Positions 42,322 through 50,994 are shown, numbered from the stretch's first letter. The stretch is 64,000 nucleotides of DNA from Streptomyces sp. SAI-135 (GCF_029893805.1 NZ_JARXYP010000002.1:2046001-2110000); one strand, 5' to 3'. A program made the numbers and translations. Notes: generated by a model not told the origin, from the letters alone.

Positions 42322-43854
42322 TCACGATGCCTCTTCGGCCGCCTTCTCCAGCTGGAACGCCTCGTTGCCGAGCCCGATCCGGGCGTGCGCCTCGGGCCTG
42401 CGGGCCCGCAGCAGCAGGCCCTGCGTCAGGCCCACCAGCACGGCCAGTCCGATGATGCCGGGCAGCACCCAGCTGAGCGCGGAGTCCGGGCCCGCGCCGA
42501 CCAGGACGTCGAAGTCCTTCACCGTGTAGACGGCGATCACCAGCAGGGCGGTCCCCGCGAGGGCGGAGGTGACCAGGCGCCAGGCCTGGGCGCCCGCGGC
42601 ACCGCGCCGGACGAAGAAGACGACCACGGAGGCGGAGGCGGCCGCCATCAGCAGGATCACGCCGAGGGAGCCGATGTTGCCGAGCCAGGTGAACAGGTGC
42701 AGGACCGGCACGGTCGGGTCGCCCGTGGGCTTGTCGTCGGCGATCGCGAAGACCGCGATGACCAGGACGGACACGGCCGTCTGGAGCAGCGAGCCGGTGC
42801 CGGGCGCGCCGCTCGCGCTGTTGGTGCGGCCGAAGGCGGCGGGCAGCAGGCCCTCGCGGCCCATGGCGAAGGCGTAGCGGGCGACGACGTTGTGGAAGCT
42901 GAGCAGCGCCGCGAACATGCCGGTCACGAAGAGGAAGTGCAGCACGTCGGTGAAGGTGGTGCCGAGGCGGTCCTCGGTGAGGCCGAAGAGCAGTCCCGCG
43001 CTCTGCTTCTGAGCCGCGCCGACGATGGCCGAGGGGCCGGTGGCGACGGTGAGGGCCCAGCTGCTGAGCGCGAAGAACACGGCGACGCCGCCGACGGCGA
43101 GGAACATCACGCGCGGGACGAGCACATGCGGGCGGCTGGTCTCCTCGGCGTAGACGGGCGCCTGCTCGAAGCCGGTGAAGGCGGCGATGCAGAAGCACAG
43201 GGCGGTGGCGACGCCCGCGCCGCTGAGGGTGTCCGGGTTGAAGGCGTGCAGGGACAGGCCCTCGGCCGCCGGGTCGGCGACGGCGGAGATGTCGAAGATG
43301 ACGACCAGGGCGACCTCGATGATCAGCAGAACGCCGAGCACGCGCGCGTTGACGTCGATCTTCAGCCAGCCGAGCGCTCCTACCACCAGGGCGGCCACCA
43401 GGGCCGGTATCCACCAGGCCACCGACAGGTCGGCGTAGGTGGCGAACAGCCCGGAGACCTCGAAGCCGAAGATGCCGTAGATGCCGACCTGAAGGGCGTT
43501 GTAGGCGACGAGGGCGACCAGGGCGGCGGCGGCGCCGGCGGTGCCGCCGAGGCCGCGGGAGATGTAGGCGTAGAAGGCGCCCGCGTTGTGGACGTGCCGG
43601 CTCATCTCGGCGTAGCCGACGCTGAACAGGACGAGCACGATGCCGAGCACGACGAACAGGAGCGGCTGGCCGACGATCCCCATCACCGCGAATGTGGTGG
43701 GCATGACACCCGCGACGACCATGAGGGGCGCGGTCGCCGCCAGGACGGAGAGCAGCAGGCCCCCGGTGCCGAGCCGGCCGGCCCGCAGCGCGCGCTCCTG
43801 CCCCTTGAACGTACTGATGTCCGGTCTGCTCTTGCTGGAACTCTCGGTGGTCAT
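42322..43854 (-). CDS. APC-family amino acid permease
   Basis: 510-residue transporter with about 12 membrane spans. It begins with a hydrophilic N-terminus ending F-K-G-Q-E-R-A-L and enters TM1 at L-L-L-S-V-L-A-A-T-A-P-L-M. Signature segments include F-Y-A-Y-I-S-R-G-L-G-G, F-T-G-F-E-Q-A-P-V-Y-A-E-E-T and Y-A-F-A-M-G-R-E-G-L-L-P. The ATG at 43852-43854 was chosen as the start matching the family's short N-terminus. It imports an amino acid or related amine. The next gene on the same strand upstream ends 30 bases away, so the two may be one transcript. Confidence 0.92.
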   Translation of the reverse strand: MTTESSSKSRPDISTFKGQERALRAGRLGTGGLLLSVLAATAPLMVVAGVMPTTFAVMGIVGQPLLFVVLGIVLVLFSVGYAEMSRHVHNAGAFYAYISRGLGGTAGAAAALVALVAYNALQVGIYGIFGFEVSGLFATYADLSVAWWIPALVAALVVGALGWLKIDVNARVLGVLLIIEVALVVIFDISAVADPAAEGLSLHAFNPDTLSGAGVATALCFCIAAFTGFEQAPVYAEETSRPHVLVPRVMFLAVGGVAVFFALSSWALTVATGPSAIVGAAQKQSAGLLFGLTEDRLGTTFTDVLHFLFVTGMFAALLSFHNVVARYAFAMGREGLLPAAFGRTNSASGAPGTGSLLQTAVSVLVIAVFAIADDKPTGDPTVPVLHLFTWLGNIGSLGVILLMAAASASVVVFFVRRGAAGAQAWRLVTSALAGTALLVIAVYTVKDFDVLVGAGPDSALSWVLPGIIGLAVLVGLTQGLLLRARRPEAHARIGLGNEAFQLEKAAEEAS

Positions 43855-43883
43855 GGGGACCGTCCTTCTGGGGTTCGGGGGTG

Positions 43884-44840
43884 TCACACCGTGCCGAGCG
43901 CATGGTCGCGGGCGGCACGGAAGGCGGAGTACGGCTCGCGGTCCGGATAGGACCAGGGGGCCGGGGTGGGGCGTTCGCCGATGCGGTGGAAGAGGGCGGC
44001 GGCCTCGGCGCCGCGGCCCTCGCAGACCTTCGCGTGGGCGAGGAAGTTGAGGTCGACCAGGCGGCGCGGGTGGCCCTCGTGCTCCCATTCCAGCCACCAG
44101 TCGAAGGCCGCCTTCATCACCTGGCGGGCCCGGCGTCCGGTCCAGTGGCCGGAGGCGGCGGGGTCGTGCGGCTCGTGTCCGGCGGCGGCCAGGGCGCGGT
44201 AGCGCTCGGCGTGCGCGATGACCGGCAGGATCGCCAGCGGTGAGTCGGCGGGGGCCTGCTCGGCGGCCCAGTTGGCGAAGTCGTAGACCTCGTGCAGCGG
44301 GTCGGGGCCCGCCTCGGCGCGGCGCTCGGCGAGCCGGGCGACCATCAGATGGTGGGCGTGGTGGTGGTCGGCGTGCCGCCGCCGGATCTCGCCGAAGACC
44401 TCCGCCACCTCGTCGGCCGCCCCGAGGTCGCGCTCCAGCAGGAGCAGGCCGAGCCAGGGGGTGGGGTCGGCGGGCGCGAGACGGGCCGCGTTCCGGCAGG
44501 CCTCCCGGGCCGCGGCGGGCTTGCCCTTGCCGCGCCGGACGCGCTGCACCAGGGCGAGGGCGAGCAGCACGGCGGCGTCGGCGGAGTCCGGCTCGGCCAC
44601 CAGCCAGTCCCCCGCCCAGGCGTCGCTGTACGGCTCGGCCGCGAGCACCGTGACGCGGTGCCCCCGTCGGTCCCAGTCATCGCCCGTCCGGGTGAGCAGC
44701 GCCCGGGCCGCCTGCCACCTGCCCTGCGTCAACGCGGCGCGCGCGTCGATGAGTTCGGCGTCGTCGAGGGCCGCGTCGAAGGCCTGGGAGGCGCGTTTCC
44801 GGCCGCGGCCGAAGGGGGGTGGGGGCGGAGGCGGGGACAC
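43884..44840 (-). CDS. Helical-repeat (TPR-like) hypothetical protein
   Basis: About 318 residues, all-helical and Ala/Arg-rich, after a Pro-rich N-terminal stretch. Pairs of helices such as A-R-A-A-L-T-Q-G-R-W-Q-A-A-R-A-L-L, and E-A-C-R-N-A-A-R-L followed by A-D-P-T-P-W-L-G-L-L-L-L, resemble tetratricopeptide repeats, so a protein-interaction role is likely. GTG at 44838-44840 is preceded by GAGGA about 12 bases away; another GTG (44858) is possible. The gene lies just upstream of the permease gene on the same strand. I do not recognise a named family beyond streptomycete hypotheticals. Confidence 0.72.
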   Translation of the reverse strand: MSPPPPPPPFGRGRKRASQAFDAALDDAELIDARAALTQGRWQAARALLTRTGDDWDRRGHRVTVLAAEPYSDAWAGDWLVAEPDSADAAVLLALALVQRVRRGKGKPAAAREACRNAARLAPADPTPWLGLLLLERDLGAADEVAEVFGEIRRRHADHHHAHHLMVARLAERRAEAGPDPLHEVYDFANWAAEQAPADSPLAILPVIAHAERYRALAAAGHEPHDPAASGHWTGRRARQVMKAAFDWWLEWEHEGHPRRLVDLNFLAHAKVCEGRGAEAAALFHRIGERPTPAPWSYPDREPYSAFRAARDHALGTV

Positions 44841-45357
44841 CGTGTGGGTTTTCCTCACGGGACGGAGTGGGGCGGGGGGGTGACGGGAGTGTGCTTCGGT
44901 GATGCGTGGGAGGTGGCGGGTGCAGTGGGTGGGCTGTGGCAGGTGTGGTGGATGGGGCGGAGGGGGCGCCTGCGGGGATGCGGGCAGGACGATCGGCGAC
45001 GGGGCCGGTCGGTGACTGATTCGCACCGCCATCGACTGATCACGGACAGCCAACCCCCCGCCAATGGTTTGCGTCAAGGGTGGACAGCGCGTTACACGCG
45101 TCAACTCTCCATACTTGAGAGGAAGTTGTGGCGAAGCGGTGCTGGTGGGAACAGGTCAATGCCCCGCGTCTGTGGCGTACGCCATGGCGGCGCTCTCCCG
45201 CGCACCGCACCATGGCAGGACACCCCGCCACCGAGAAGAGTTCGGTGGCCGAGTCGACGGCCCGAATCCGGGTACTCCCAGGGGCAAGCCGGACACTGGG
45301 ACGCTACAGTCGGCGACTACCACCCCGCCGCCCGGCCGGACGATCGAGGTACGCAGC
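44841..45357. other. Divergent intergenic region
   Basis: 517 bases between the minus-strand helical-repeat gene and the plus-strand DMT transporter gene. It is clearly less GC-rich around 45000-45130 and contains short inverted repeats (CTCTC ... GAGAG near 45103-45121). One plus-strand open frame beginning GTG at 45128 has a plausible ribosome binding site, but its codon use does not look like the neighbours, so I do not call a gene. The stretch probably holds both promoters. Confidence 0.5.
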
Positions 45358-46251
45358 GTGTCGGTTCTGGTTCTGACTCTCGCCGTGAGTGCTGCCTGCT
45401 GCCTGGGCTTCGGCTTTGTGCTGCAGCAGAACGCGGCGCGTCAGGCCCCGCTGAGCGACTTCCTCTCCCCGCGGCTGCTCCTCGATCTGGTGAAGGTGCC
45501 GCGCTGGCTCGGCGGTATCGGGCTGATGGTGGCCGGCATGGTGCTGGGCGCCATCGCGCTCGGTCAGGGCGAGGTCTCCCTGGTCGAGCCCCTTCTCGCC
45601 ACGAACCTGCTGTTCGCCCTCGCCCTCTCGCGCAGGCAGACCAAGCAGCCGCTGGGCCGCCAGGGCTGGGCGGGGCTCGCGCTGCTGGCGGGCGGGGTGA
45701 CCGCGTTCATCGTGGCGGGCGAGCCGCGCGGCGGTACGGCGGTCACCGACCCGTTCCGCCACTGGCTGATCATCGGCGCCATGGTCGGCCTCGCCCTGCT
45801 GCTCACGACCTACGCCAAGCGCTCCCGCCTCAGCTCGGGGCCGGTCCTGCTGGCCCTGGCGGCCGGACTGCTCTACGGCGTCCAGGACGCCCTCACCCGG
45901 GTCAGCGGCCAGCGCTTCTCCGAGGGCGGTCTCGCCGAGCTGCTGACCGGCTGGCAGCCGTACGCCGTGCTGGTCCTCGGGGTCACCGGGCTCGTCCTGG
46001 TGCAGAGCGCGTTCGAGACGGCGCCGCTGCGGATGTCGCTGCCCGCCCTGACCGCGGCCCAGCCGCTCGCCGGGATCGTGTGCGGGGTGGGCTTCCTGGG
46101 CGACCGGCTGCGCACCGACACCGCGGCACTGACCTGGGAGGCGGTGGGCCTGGCGGCCGTCGTCACCGGGATCGTGCTGCTGGGGATGCATCCCGCGATG
46201 CCGTGCGGTGCGGACCGGTCCGAACCGGCGCGGGACCTGCAGCCGAGCTGA
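45358..46251 (+). CDS. DMT-family transporter (EamA-like)
   Basis: 297-residue membrane protein with nine to ten predicted spans in two related halves, each starting with a helix pair typical of the drug/metabolite transporter superfamily (first half from L-A-V-S-A-A-C-C-L-G-F-G-F; second half with A-L-A-A-G-L-L-Y-G-V-Q-D-A-L). The helix-10-type ending is A-V-V-T-G-I-V-L-L-G. GTG at 45358 follows GAGG at 9 bases; longer in-frame starts are in non-coding-like sequence. The substrate cannot be inferred. No co-transcribed neighbour. Confidence 0.85.
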   Translation: MSVLVLTLAVSAACCLGFGFVLQQNAARQAPLSDFLSPRLLLDLVKVPRWLGGIGLMVAGMVLGAIALGQGEVSLVEPLLATNLLFALALSRRQTKQPLGRQGWAGLALLAGGVTAFIVAGEPRGGTAVTDPFRHWLIIGAMVGLALLLTTYAKRSRLSSGPVLLALAAGLLYGVQDALTRVSGQRFSEGGLAELLTGWQPYAVLVLGVTGLVLVQSAFETAPLRMSLPALTAAQPLAGIVCGVGFLGDRLRTDTAALTWEAVGLAAVVTGIVLLGMHPAMPCGADRSEPARDLQPS

Positions 46252-46754
46252 GGTGGGGCGGGGTGTCGCCGGGGGTGGTGGCTGCCCGGTCGGGGGCTGG
46301 TGCGGTCCGCGAGCTTCCGCAAGGCCCGGCTCCCCCGCCGGCTGCGGTCCCACGAACATGGCTGCGAAACCGTCGCGGACGCGGGTGCGGTTGGTGCGGG
46401 GCGGCGCGCGACCGGGCAGCGGGGCCGGGCACCTACCTGGCGGCGAGGCGTACTTCCGGATGCGGACCTGCGCGCAGCAGGCACGGCCCGGCAACGGCGC
46501 CGGCTCGCACCTGACGGCGAGGCCCCGGCATCTGCTTCCCGGCTGCGCACCTGCACGGGCAGCGGCTCCGGGCACCAGGTGGGCTGCGGACCCGCCCACG
46601 GAGAGAGGGGAGCAGTCGGTGGGGTGCCGCCCCCGGTACGGCGCGTGGTCCTGCTGGGCCGCGCGTGGGCGGGCTTCGGGACGCCGTCGGACGCAGACCT
46701 GCCGGCGGGGACACACGTCGTACCCGGTCGGGTGGTCCCTGCTTGGATGGGGGC
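46252..46754. other. Intergenic region without a convincing gene
   Basis: 503 GC-rich bases between the DMT transporter and Nudix genes. All six frames have long open stretches but none reads like a protein. Short degenerate repeats recur, for example CACCT followed by GGCGGCGAGGC at about 46431 and ACGGCGAGGC at about 46513, and GCGGACC/GCGCACC-TGC units at about 46461, 46546 and 46588. No strong terminator was found. It could be the remains of a decayed gene or repeat tract. Confidence 0.4.
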
Positions 46755-47270
46755 ATGAGCGCTGCTGACGAGATCCTCGACATCGTCGACGAGAGCGACC
46801 AGGTGGTCGCACAGTCCCCGCGGGGTGAGGCCTACGCCCGTGGCCTGCGTCATCGCTGTGTCTTCATCCAGGCCAGGGACGCGGAGGGCCGTCTCTTCGT
46901 CCATCGCCGCACGCCCACCAAGCTGGTCTTCCCCTCCCTCTACGACATGTTCGTCGGCGGAGTGGTCGGCGCGGGCGAGTCCTACGACGACGCGGCCCTG
47001 CGCGAGGCGGAGGAGGAACTGGGGGTGAGCGGCCTGCCGCGCCCGGAGTACCTCTTCAAGTTCCTGTACGACGACGGCACCGGCCGGACCTGGTGGTCCG
47101 CGGTCTACGAGGTCCGCTGCGAGCTCCCGGTCAGTCCGCAGGTGGAGGAGGTCGCCTGGCACGACTTCCTGACCGAGGACGAGGTGGAGCTGCGCCTGCG
47201 GGACTGGGAGTGGGTACCGGACGGGCTGGCGGCCTACGAGCGGCTCAAGGCGTACCGGTCGATGGGCTGA
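46755..47270 (+). CDS. Nudix hydrolase
   Basis: 171-residue Nudix protein. The complete Nudix box G-G-V-V-G-A-G-E-S-Y-D-D-A-A-L-R-E-A-E-E-E-L-G lies at about residues 68-90, matching G-X5-E-X7-R-E-U-X-E-E-X-G-U. The start E-I-L-D-I-V-D-E-S-D and the R-H-R-C-V-F-I-Q segment resemble the isopentenyl-diphosphate-isomerase-like or YfcD-type subgroup acting on nucleoside or other diphosphates. ATG at 46755. Its end overlaps the convergent kinase gene by 26 bases. Substrate unknown. Confidence 0.92.
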   Translation: MSAADEILDIVDESDQVVAQSPRGEAYARGLRHRCVFIQARDAEGRLFVHRRTPTKLVFPSLYDMFVGGVVGAGESYDDAALREAEEELGVSGLPRPEYLFKFLYDDGTGRTWWSAVYEVRCELPVSPQVEEVAWHDFLTEDEVELRLRDWEWVPDGLAAYERLKAYRSMG

Positions 47271-48360
47271 CCGCCGGGAGCGCCACCGTGATGCGGAGCC
47301 CGCCGTCACGGCGCGGGACCACGGAGAGCGTCCCGCCGTGGGCGTGGGTGATCGTCTTCACGATGGCCAGGCCGAGCCCCACGCCCGCGTGATCGGTGTG
47401 CACGCGCTCGGTGCCGCGCTGGAACGGCTCGGTGAGCGTGGCGGCCAGCGCCGGGCTCATCTGATCGCCGGTGTTCTCGACCGTGAGCACCACCGCCCCG
47501 GGGCGGCCGCCCGTCGTGACCCGCACGGCGCCTCCCTCGGGCAGGTTGTGGATGATCGCGTTGTGCACGAGGTTCGTCGTGAGCTGAAGCAGGAGCGCCT
47601 GGGACCCACTGGTGGGGGCGGCGTCCCCACCGGTCTCCACGGTGACGCCGTGCTTCTCCGCGAGGGGCAGGAGTTCCTCGGCCGCCTCTTCCGCGATCAG
47701 GGAGAGGTCGACCGGTTCCCGGGAGAAAGACCGCTGGTTGACGCGGCTGAGCAGGAGCAGCGCCTCCGTGAGGTCGATCGCCCGGGCGTTGACGGAGTGC
47801 AGGCGGGCGATGACTTCGCCGGTGTCGGCGTGCGGGTCGGCGCGGGCCACGTCGAGCAGCGCCTTCGAGATGGCCAGCGGGGTGCGCAGTTCGTGCGAGG
47901 CGTTCGCCGCGAACCTCTGCTGTTCGGCGACATGCGCCTCCAGCCGGGCGAGCATCGCGTCGAAGGCGTCGGCGAGTTCCCTGAACTCGTCCTTGTGCCC
48001 CGGCAGCAGGATGCGGTGGGAGAGCGATCCGTGGGTGGCCCGGCGGGTGGCCTCCGTGATGCGGGTCAGCGGGGCGAGCATCCGGCCGGCGAGGATCCAT
48101 CCGCCCACGAGGCCGAACACCAGCAGGAACGCCAGCACCGCGGCCGCCCTCGGGGCGAAGACCTCCAGAAGGGCGGACCGGACGGGAAAGACACCGCCCG
48201 TGGGCCTGTCGTCGGGGTTGTAGAGCATCGCGCGGTCGGGGACGTACCGCAGCAGGAACAGCCACACCGCGGCGAGCAGCAGGAGGCCGGCGACCATGAG
48301 GAATCCGGCGTAGCTGAGGGTGAGCTTGAGGCGGACGCTCACCCCGGGCTGCCTGTCCAC
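47245..48360 (-). CDS. Sensor histidine kinase (no adjacent response regulator)
   Basis: 371 residues. The N-terminus has a membrane helix (about 11-35), a short extracytoplasmic loop of about 40 residues and a second helix (about 75-97), then a HAMP linker. The dimerisation/phosphoacceptor box is A-N-A-S-H-E-L-R-T-P-L-A-I. The ATPase domain shows N (L-V-H-N-A-I-I-H-N), G1 (E-N-T-G-D-Q) and G2 (G-V-G-L-G-L-A-I-V-K) boxes. The GTG at 48358-48360 is preferred because GGAGG lies 9 bases upstream; ATG 48406-48408 is possible. No response regulator is nearby. It is divergent from the VanJ-like gene. Confidence 0.92.
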   Translation of the reverse strand: MDRQPGVSVRLKLTLSYAGFLMVAGLLLLAAVWLFLLRYVPDRAMLYNPDDRPTGGVFPVRSALLEVFAPRAAAVLAFLLVFGLVGGWILAGRMLAPLTRITEATRRATHGSLSHRILLPGHKDEFRELADAFDAMLARLEAHVAEQQRFAANASHELRTPLAISKALLDVARADPHADTGEVIARLHSVNARAIDLTEALLLLSRVNQRSFSREPVDLSLIAEEAAEELLPLAEKHGVTVETGGDAAPTSGSQALLLQLTTNLVHNAIIHNLPEGGAVRVTTGGRPGAVVLTVENTGDQMSPALAATLTEPFQRGTERVHTDHAGVGLGLAIVKTITHAHGGTLSVVPRRDGGLRITVALPAVSPSTGTP

Positions 48361-48443
48361 GGTCCGCTCCCTCCTCGCCGCCCCGTCCTCGGCCGTCAGC
48401 GCACGCATGCTCCCGATGCTACGAACCGAGGCATATCGCCGGT

Positions 48444-48461
48444 GTATCGAAATTCGCATAC
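48444..48461. promoter_or_regulatory. AT-rich dyad in the kinase/VanJ-like gap
   Basis: GTATCGAAATTCGCATAC is an imperfect palindrome (GTATCGAA against TTCG-C-ATAC, one inserted base), AT-rich against its surroundings, 84 bases from each start codon. It could be an operator for both genes or part of a promoter. A TTGACT hexamer at 48484 is a possible -35 for the plus-strand gene. Confidence 0.35.
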
Positions 48462-48527
48462 GGCCGGGCAACATCGCGCCGTCTTGACTTGCTGCGTGTG
48501 ATCAGCGGTGAGCGAGGACGGACGACG

Positions 48528-49604
48528 ATGACGCACCTGGACACGGCCGAGACCGGACAGGACGGCGAGGGCCGCCAGGACACCGGCTCCGGGACCTGGC
48601 ACGCCTCCGGGATCCGCCGGGCGGTCCTGCTCGTCGCCCGCGCCGGACCCTGGCGGCGCGGCCCGGTGCTCACCGCGTCGGCGCTGCTGCTCGGCCTGCT
48701 GATGCTGCTGCACGGGAGCGTCCCGAACGGGATCGGGCACCTCGGCAGTCTGCTGGAGACCTTCCTGCCGTGGTGCGGCCTGCTCGTGCCGGTGCTGCTG
48801 GCCGGGGCGCTGCTGCGCCGCTCCGCCGCCGCGGTGGCCGCGCTGCTGCTGCCCGTCACGGTGTGGCTGAACCTCTTCGGCGGGCTGCTCGGCGACCGGT
48901 CCCACTCCGGCGGCGACCTCACCCTGGTCAGCCACAACGTCGGCGCCGACAACCCGGACCCGGCGGGCACCGCCCGCGACCTGGCCGCCTCCGGCGCCGA
49001 CGTGCTGGCACTGGAGGAGATCACCCCCGAGGCCGAGGGCACCTACGAGAAGGAGCTGGCGGGGACGTACCGGTTCCACGCCGTGCGGGGCACGGTCGGG
49101 CTGTGGAGCAGGCTGCCGCTGTCGGACACCCGGCCGGTCGACATCGACATGGACTACGGACCACTGGCCGACACCAAGCCGTTCGACCCGTCCGCGACGC
49201 GGGCGCTGCGCACCACGGTGGCCACGGACCGGGGGCCGCTGGTGGTGTACGTGGCCCACCTGGCGTCGGTGCGGGTGACGCCCAGGGACGGCTTCGGCAC
49301 GGCCCAGCGGGACCGGGGCGTGCAGGCGATCGGCCGGGCCGTCGCCGCCGAGCGGAACGAGCGGGTGGTGCTGCTCGGCGATCTGAACGGCACCCTGGAC
49401 GACCGTGCGTTCACCGGACTCACCGCGCGACTGACCTCGGCCCAGGACGCGGCCGGGGAGGGCTTCGGCTTCACCTGGCCGGCCGCGTTCCCGATGGCGC
49501 GGATCGACCAGATCCTGGTCAGGGGGGTGCGGCCGGAGAGCTCCTGGGTCCTGCCGGACACCGGCAGCGACCATCTGCCGGTGGCGGCGAGGATCAGCTG
49601 GTGA
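48528..49604 (+). CDS. VanJ-like membrane endonuclease/exonuclease/phosphatase-family protein
   Basis: 358 residues. A hydrophilic head (1-35) is followed by three membrane helices (about 45-120), then an EEP-fold catalytic domain facing outside. Motifs: L-V-S-H-N-V-G-A-D-N (metal Asn), A-L-E-E-I-T (metal Glu), L-L-G-D-L-N-G-T and the C-terminal G-S-D-H-L-P-V-A-A-R. The plan matches VanJ of S. coelicolor, a teicoplanin-resistance protein thought to act on undecaprenyl-diphosphate, and its chromosomal relatives. It may therefore recycle a lipid carrier (inference). ATG at 48528 with GAGGA upstream. It faces away from the sensor kinase gene. Confidence 0.85.
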   Translation: MTHLDTAETGQDGEGRQDTGSGTWHASGIRRAVLLVARAGPWRRGPVLTASALLLGLLMLLHGSVPNGIGHLGSLLETFLPWCGLLVPVLLAGALLRRSAAAVAALLLPVTVWLNLFGGLLGDRSHSGGDLTLVSHNVGADNPDPAGTARDLAASGADVLALEEITPEAEGTYEKELAGTYRFHAVRGTVGLWSRLPLSDTRPVDIDMDYGPLADTKPFDPSATRALRTTVATDRGPLVVYVAHLASVRVTPRDGFGTAQRDRGVQAIGRAVAAERNERVVLLGDLNGTLDDRAFTGLTARLTSAQDAAGEGFGFTWPAAFPMARIDQILVRGVRPESSWVLPDTGSDHLPVAARISW

Positions 49605-49658
49605 CCGCCGTGAGCACCGGCAACATCCTGTGACAGCGGGGCCGATAGGCTCGTGCGC

Positions 49659-50051
49659 GTGATCGATTTCGCACGGAACGTCCGCGCCTGGTTCGCCCCC
49701 GAGGAGGTGCGGCAGGAGGGCCGTACCCCCGACTACCGGTTCTCGCTGGCCAATGAACGCACCTTTCTGGCCTGGCTGCGCACCGCCCTCGCGCTGATCG
49801 GCGGCGGCTTCGCCGTGGACCAGTTCCTGCCGGACCTGCGCTGGGGGTGGCGGGTCGGCCTGGCGCTGGCGCTGCTCGCGGCGGGCGTGCTGTGCTCGTT
49901 GCGGGCGGTCAACCACTGGGTGCGGTGCGAGCGGGCGATGCGGCGGGGCGAGGACCTGCCGGTGTCGCGCTTCCCGGCGCTGCTGAGTCTGGTGGTCGCG
50001 GTGGTCGCCGTGGCCATGGTCTTCGTGGTGCTCGTCGGGTGGGAGGGATGA
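49659..50051 (+). CDS. DUF202 (YidH-family) membrane protein
   Basis: 130-residue protein with three membrane helices. The family motif is F-S-L-A-N-E-R-T-F-L-A-W-L-R-T-A-L-A-L-I, with Y-R-F before it, at about residues 25-50. Start at GTG 49659 (M-I-D-F-A-R-N); GTG 49653, two codons earlier, is equally possible. Stop overlaps the next DUF202 gene (ATGA), so the two paralogues are translationally coupled and may form a complex. Function of the family is unknown. Confidence 0.9.
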   Translation: MIDFARNVRAWFAPEEVRQEGRTPDYRFSLANERTFLAWLRTALALIGGGFAVDQFLPDLRWGWRVGLALALLAAGVLCSLRAVNHWVRCERAMRRGEDLPVSRFPALLSLVVAVVAVAMVFVVLVGWEG

Positions 50052-50371
50052 GCGAGAGCGCCGCCGCGGACCGCGATCCGGGTCTCCAGCCCGAACGCAC
50101 CCGGCTCGCCTGGCGCCGTACGACCCTCTCGGGCACGGTGTCCGCCGTGCTCGCCGTGAAGACCGCGCTGCACGGCGGCCCGTCCCCGGCGGGCCTGGTC
50201 GCCTGCGCCCTTGTCATCGCTCTCTGGCTGGGCTTCCTGTACCTCGCCCACCTCCGCATCCGCGCCCTGGCCGCCACCGGCACCCCGACCGGCCTCCCCC
50301 CGAGACACGCGACAGCGGCGATCCTGTGCACGGTGGCGATGGCGGCTTGCGGGGCGGCGCTGGTGTTCTGA
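50048..50371 (+). CDS. Second DUF202 membrane protein
   Basis: 107-residue shorter DUF202 paralogue. The motif reads L-Q-P-E-R-T-R-L-A-W-R-R-T-T-L-S at about residues 13-28, where the first copy has A-N-E-R-T-F-L-A-W-L-R-T. Three hydrophobic segments follow. ATG 50048 lies in the stop of the first copy, with GGGAGGG in front. Paired long/short DUF202 genes are common in actinobacteria. Confidence 0.9.
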   Translation: MSESAAADRDPGLQPERTRLAWRRTTLSGTVSAVLAVKTALHGGPSPAGLVACALVIALWLGFLYLAHLRIRALAATGTPTGLPPRHATAAILCTVAMAACGAALVF

Positions 50372-50697
50372 AGGGGGTCCCGGGGGGGCGTCGGCGCGCC
50401 GATCGAGGGGCAGCGTCCTGGCCTGTCTCGGCCTCACCTCCCCACGGGCGCGGGGCTGCATCGATATGCGGCTCCCCCGCGTGGGCGCGACCAGCCTCCA
50501 CACACGCCCAGCCGACCGACGACCGCACCGACTTGAGCCGACACCACACAGCCCACCCCACAGCCCACCCCTCAGTGCCCACCCCGTCCCACGCCCCCGC
50601 CCACCCTCACGCCACACCACCCCGAATCGCCCGATATGCCCCCCGCGCATGGCAGCCTGTCCGACGTCATCGACCGTCGCTTCACCAGGGGAGCATC
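50372..50697. other. Intergenic region holding a dispersed repeat
   Basis: 326 bases between the DUF202 pair and the His-rich gene. It contains the repeat at 50441-50515 and, at 50550-50640, a stretch rich in CCCAC and CAC units. No gene is convincing. I looked for Zur, NikR or Nur type metal boxes upstream of the His-rich gene and saw none. Confidence 0.5.
50441..50515. repeat. Dispersed Streptomyces intergenic repeat, hairpin form
   Basis: CCCACGGGCGCGGGG, a short loop with CATCGATATGCGG, then CCCCCGCGTGGGCGCGACCAGCC. The two CCCACG...CGCGGGG and CCCCGCGTGGG arms form a hairpin. I recognise near-identical elements in gaps between genes across many Streptomyces genomes. A related copy without the loop lies at 56564. 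Confidence 0.65.
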
Positions 50698-50994
50698 ATG
50701 ACCACCCTCCACCACGAGCACGCCTCCCACGCGCACGTCCACGGCTCCGGCTGCGGTCACACCGAGGTGCCGCACGAGGGGCATGTCGACTACGCGCACG
50801 ACGGGCACCTGCACCGGGCGCACGACGGCCACTGGGACGAGTGCGAGCCCGGCGGGCACGTCTCGCACGACGGTCACGACCACCGGCACGGCCAGGACTG
50901 CGGACACGAGAGCGTCCTGCACGGCGACCACGTCGACTACCTGCACGACGGCCACCGGCACGCCGAGCACGAGGGCCACTGGGACGACCACTGA
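50698..50994 (+). CDS. Histidine-rich putative metal-binding protein with internal duplication
   Basis: 98 residues, 28 of them histidine, plus 3 cysteines and many Asp/Glu. Two related blocks of about 22 residues repeat: H-E-G-H-V-D-Y-A-H-D-G-H-L-H-R-A-H-D-G-H and H-G-D-H-V-D-Y-L-H-D-G-H-R-H-A-E-H-E-G-H, each ending W-D. The order suggests binding of Zn, Ni or Cu and storage or buffering in the cytoplasm, since no signal peptide is present. ATG at 50698 follows AGGGGAG. It has its own strong terminator. I recall close relatives in other streptomycetes, sometimes called zinc transporter permease, which the sequence does not support (no membrane span). Confidence 0.85.
   Translation: MTTLHHEHASHAHVHGSGCGHTEVPHEGHVDYAHDGHLHRAHDGHWDECEPGGHVSHDGHDHRHGQDCGHESVLHGDHVDYLHDGHRHAEHEGHWDDH

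Noticed and set aside
45128..45376. Possible 82-codon plus-strand gene with GAGGAA before GTG
   Set aside because: Third-position GC is low for this genome and it overlaps the start of the DMT transporter gene; no family match recognised.
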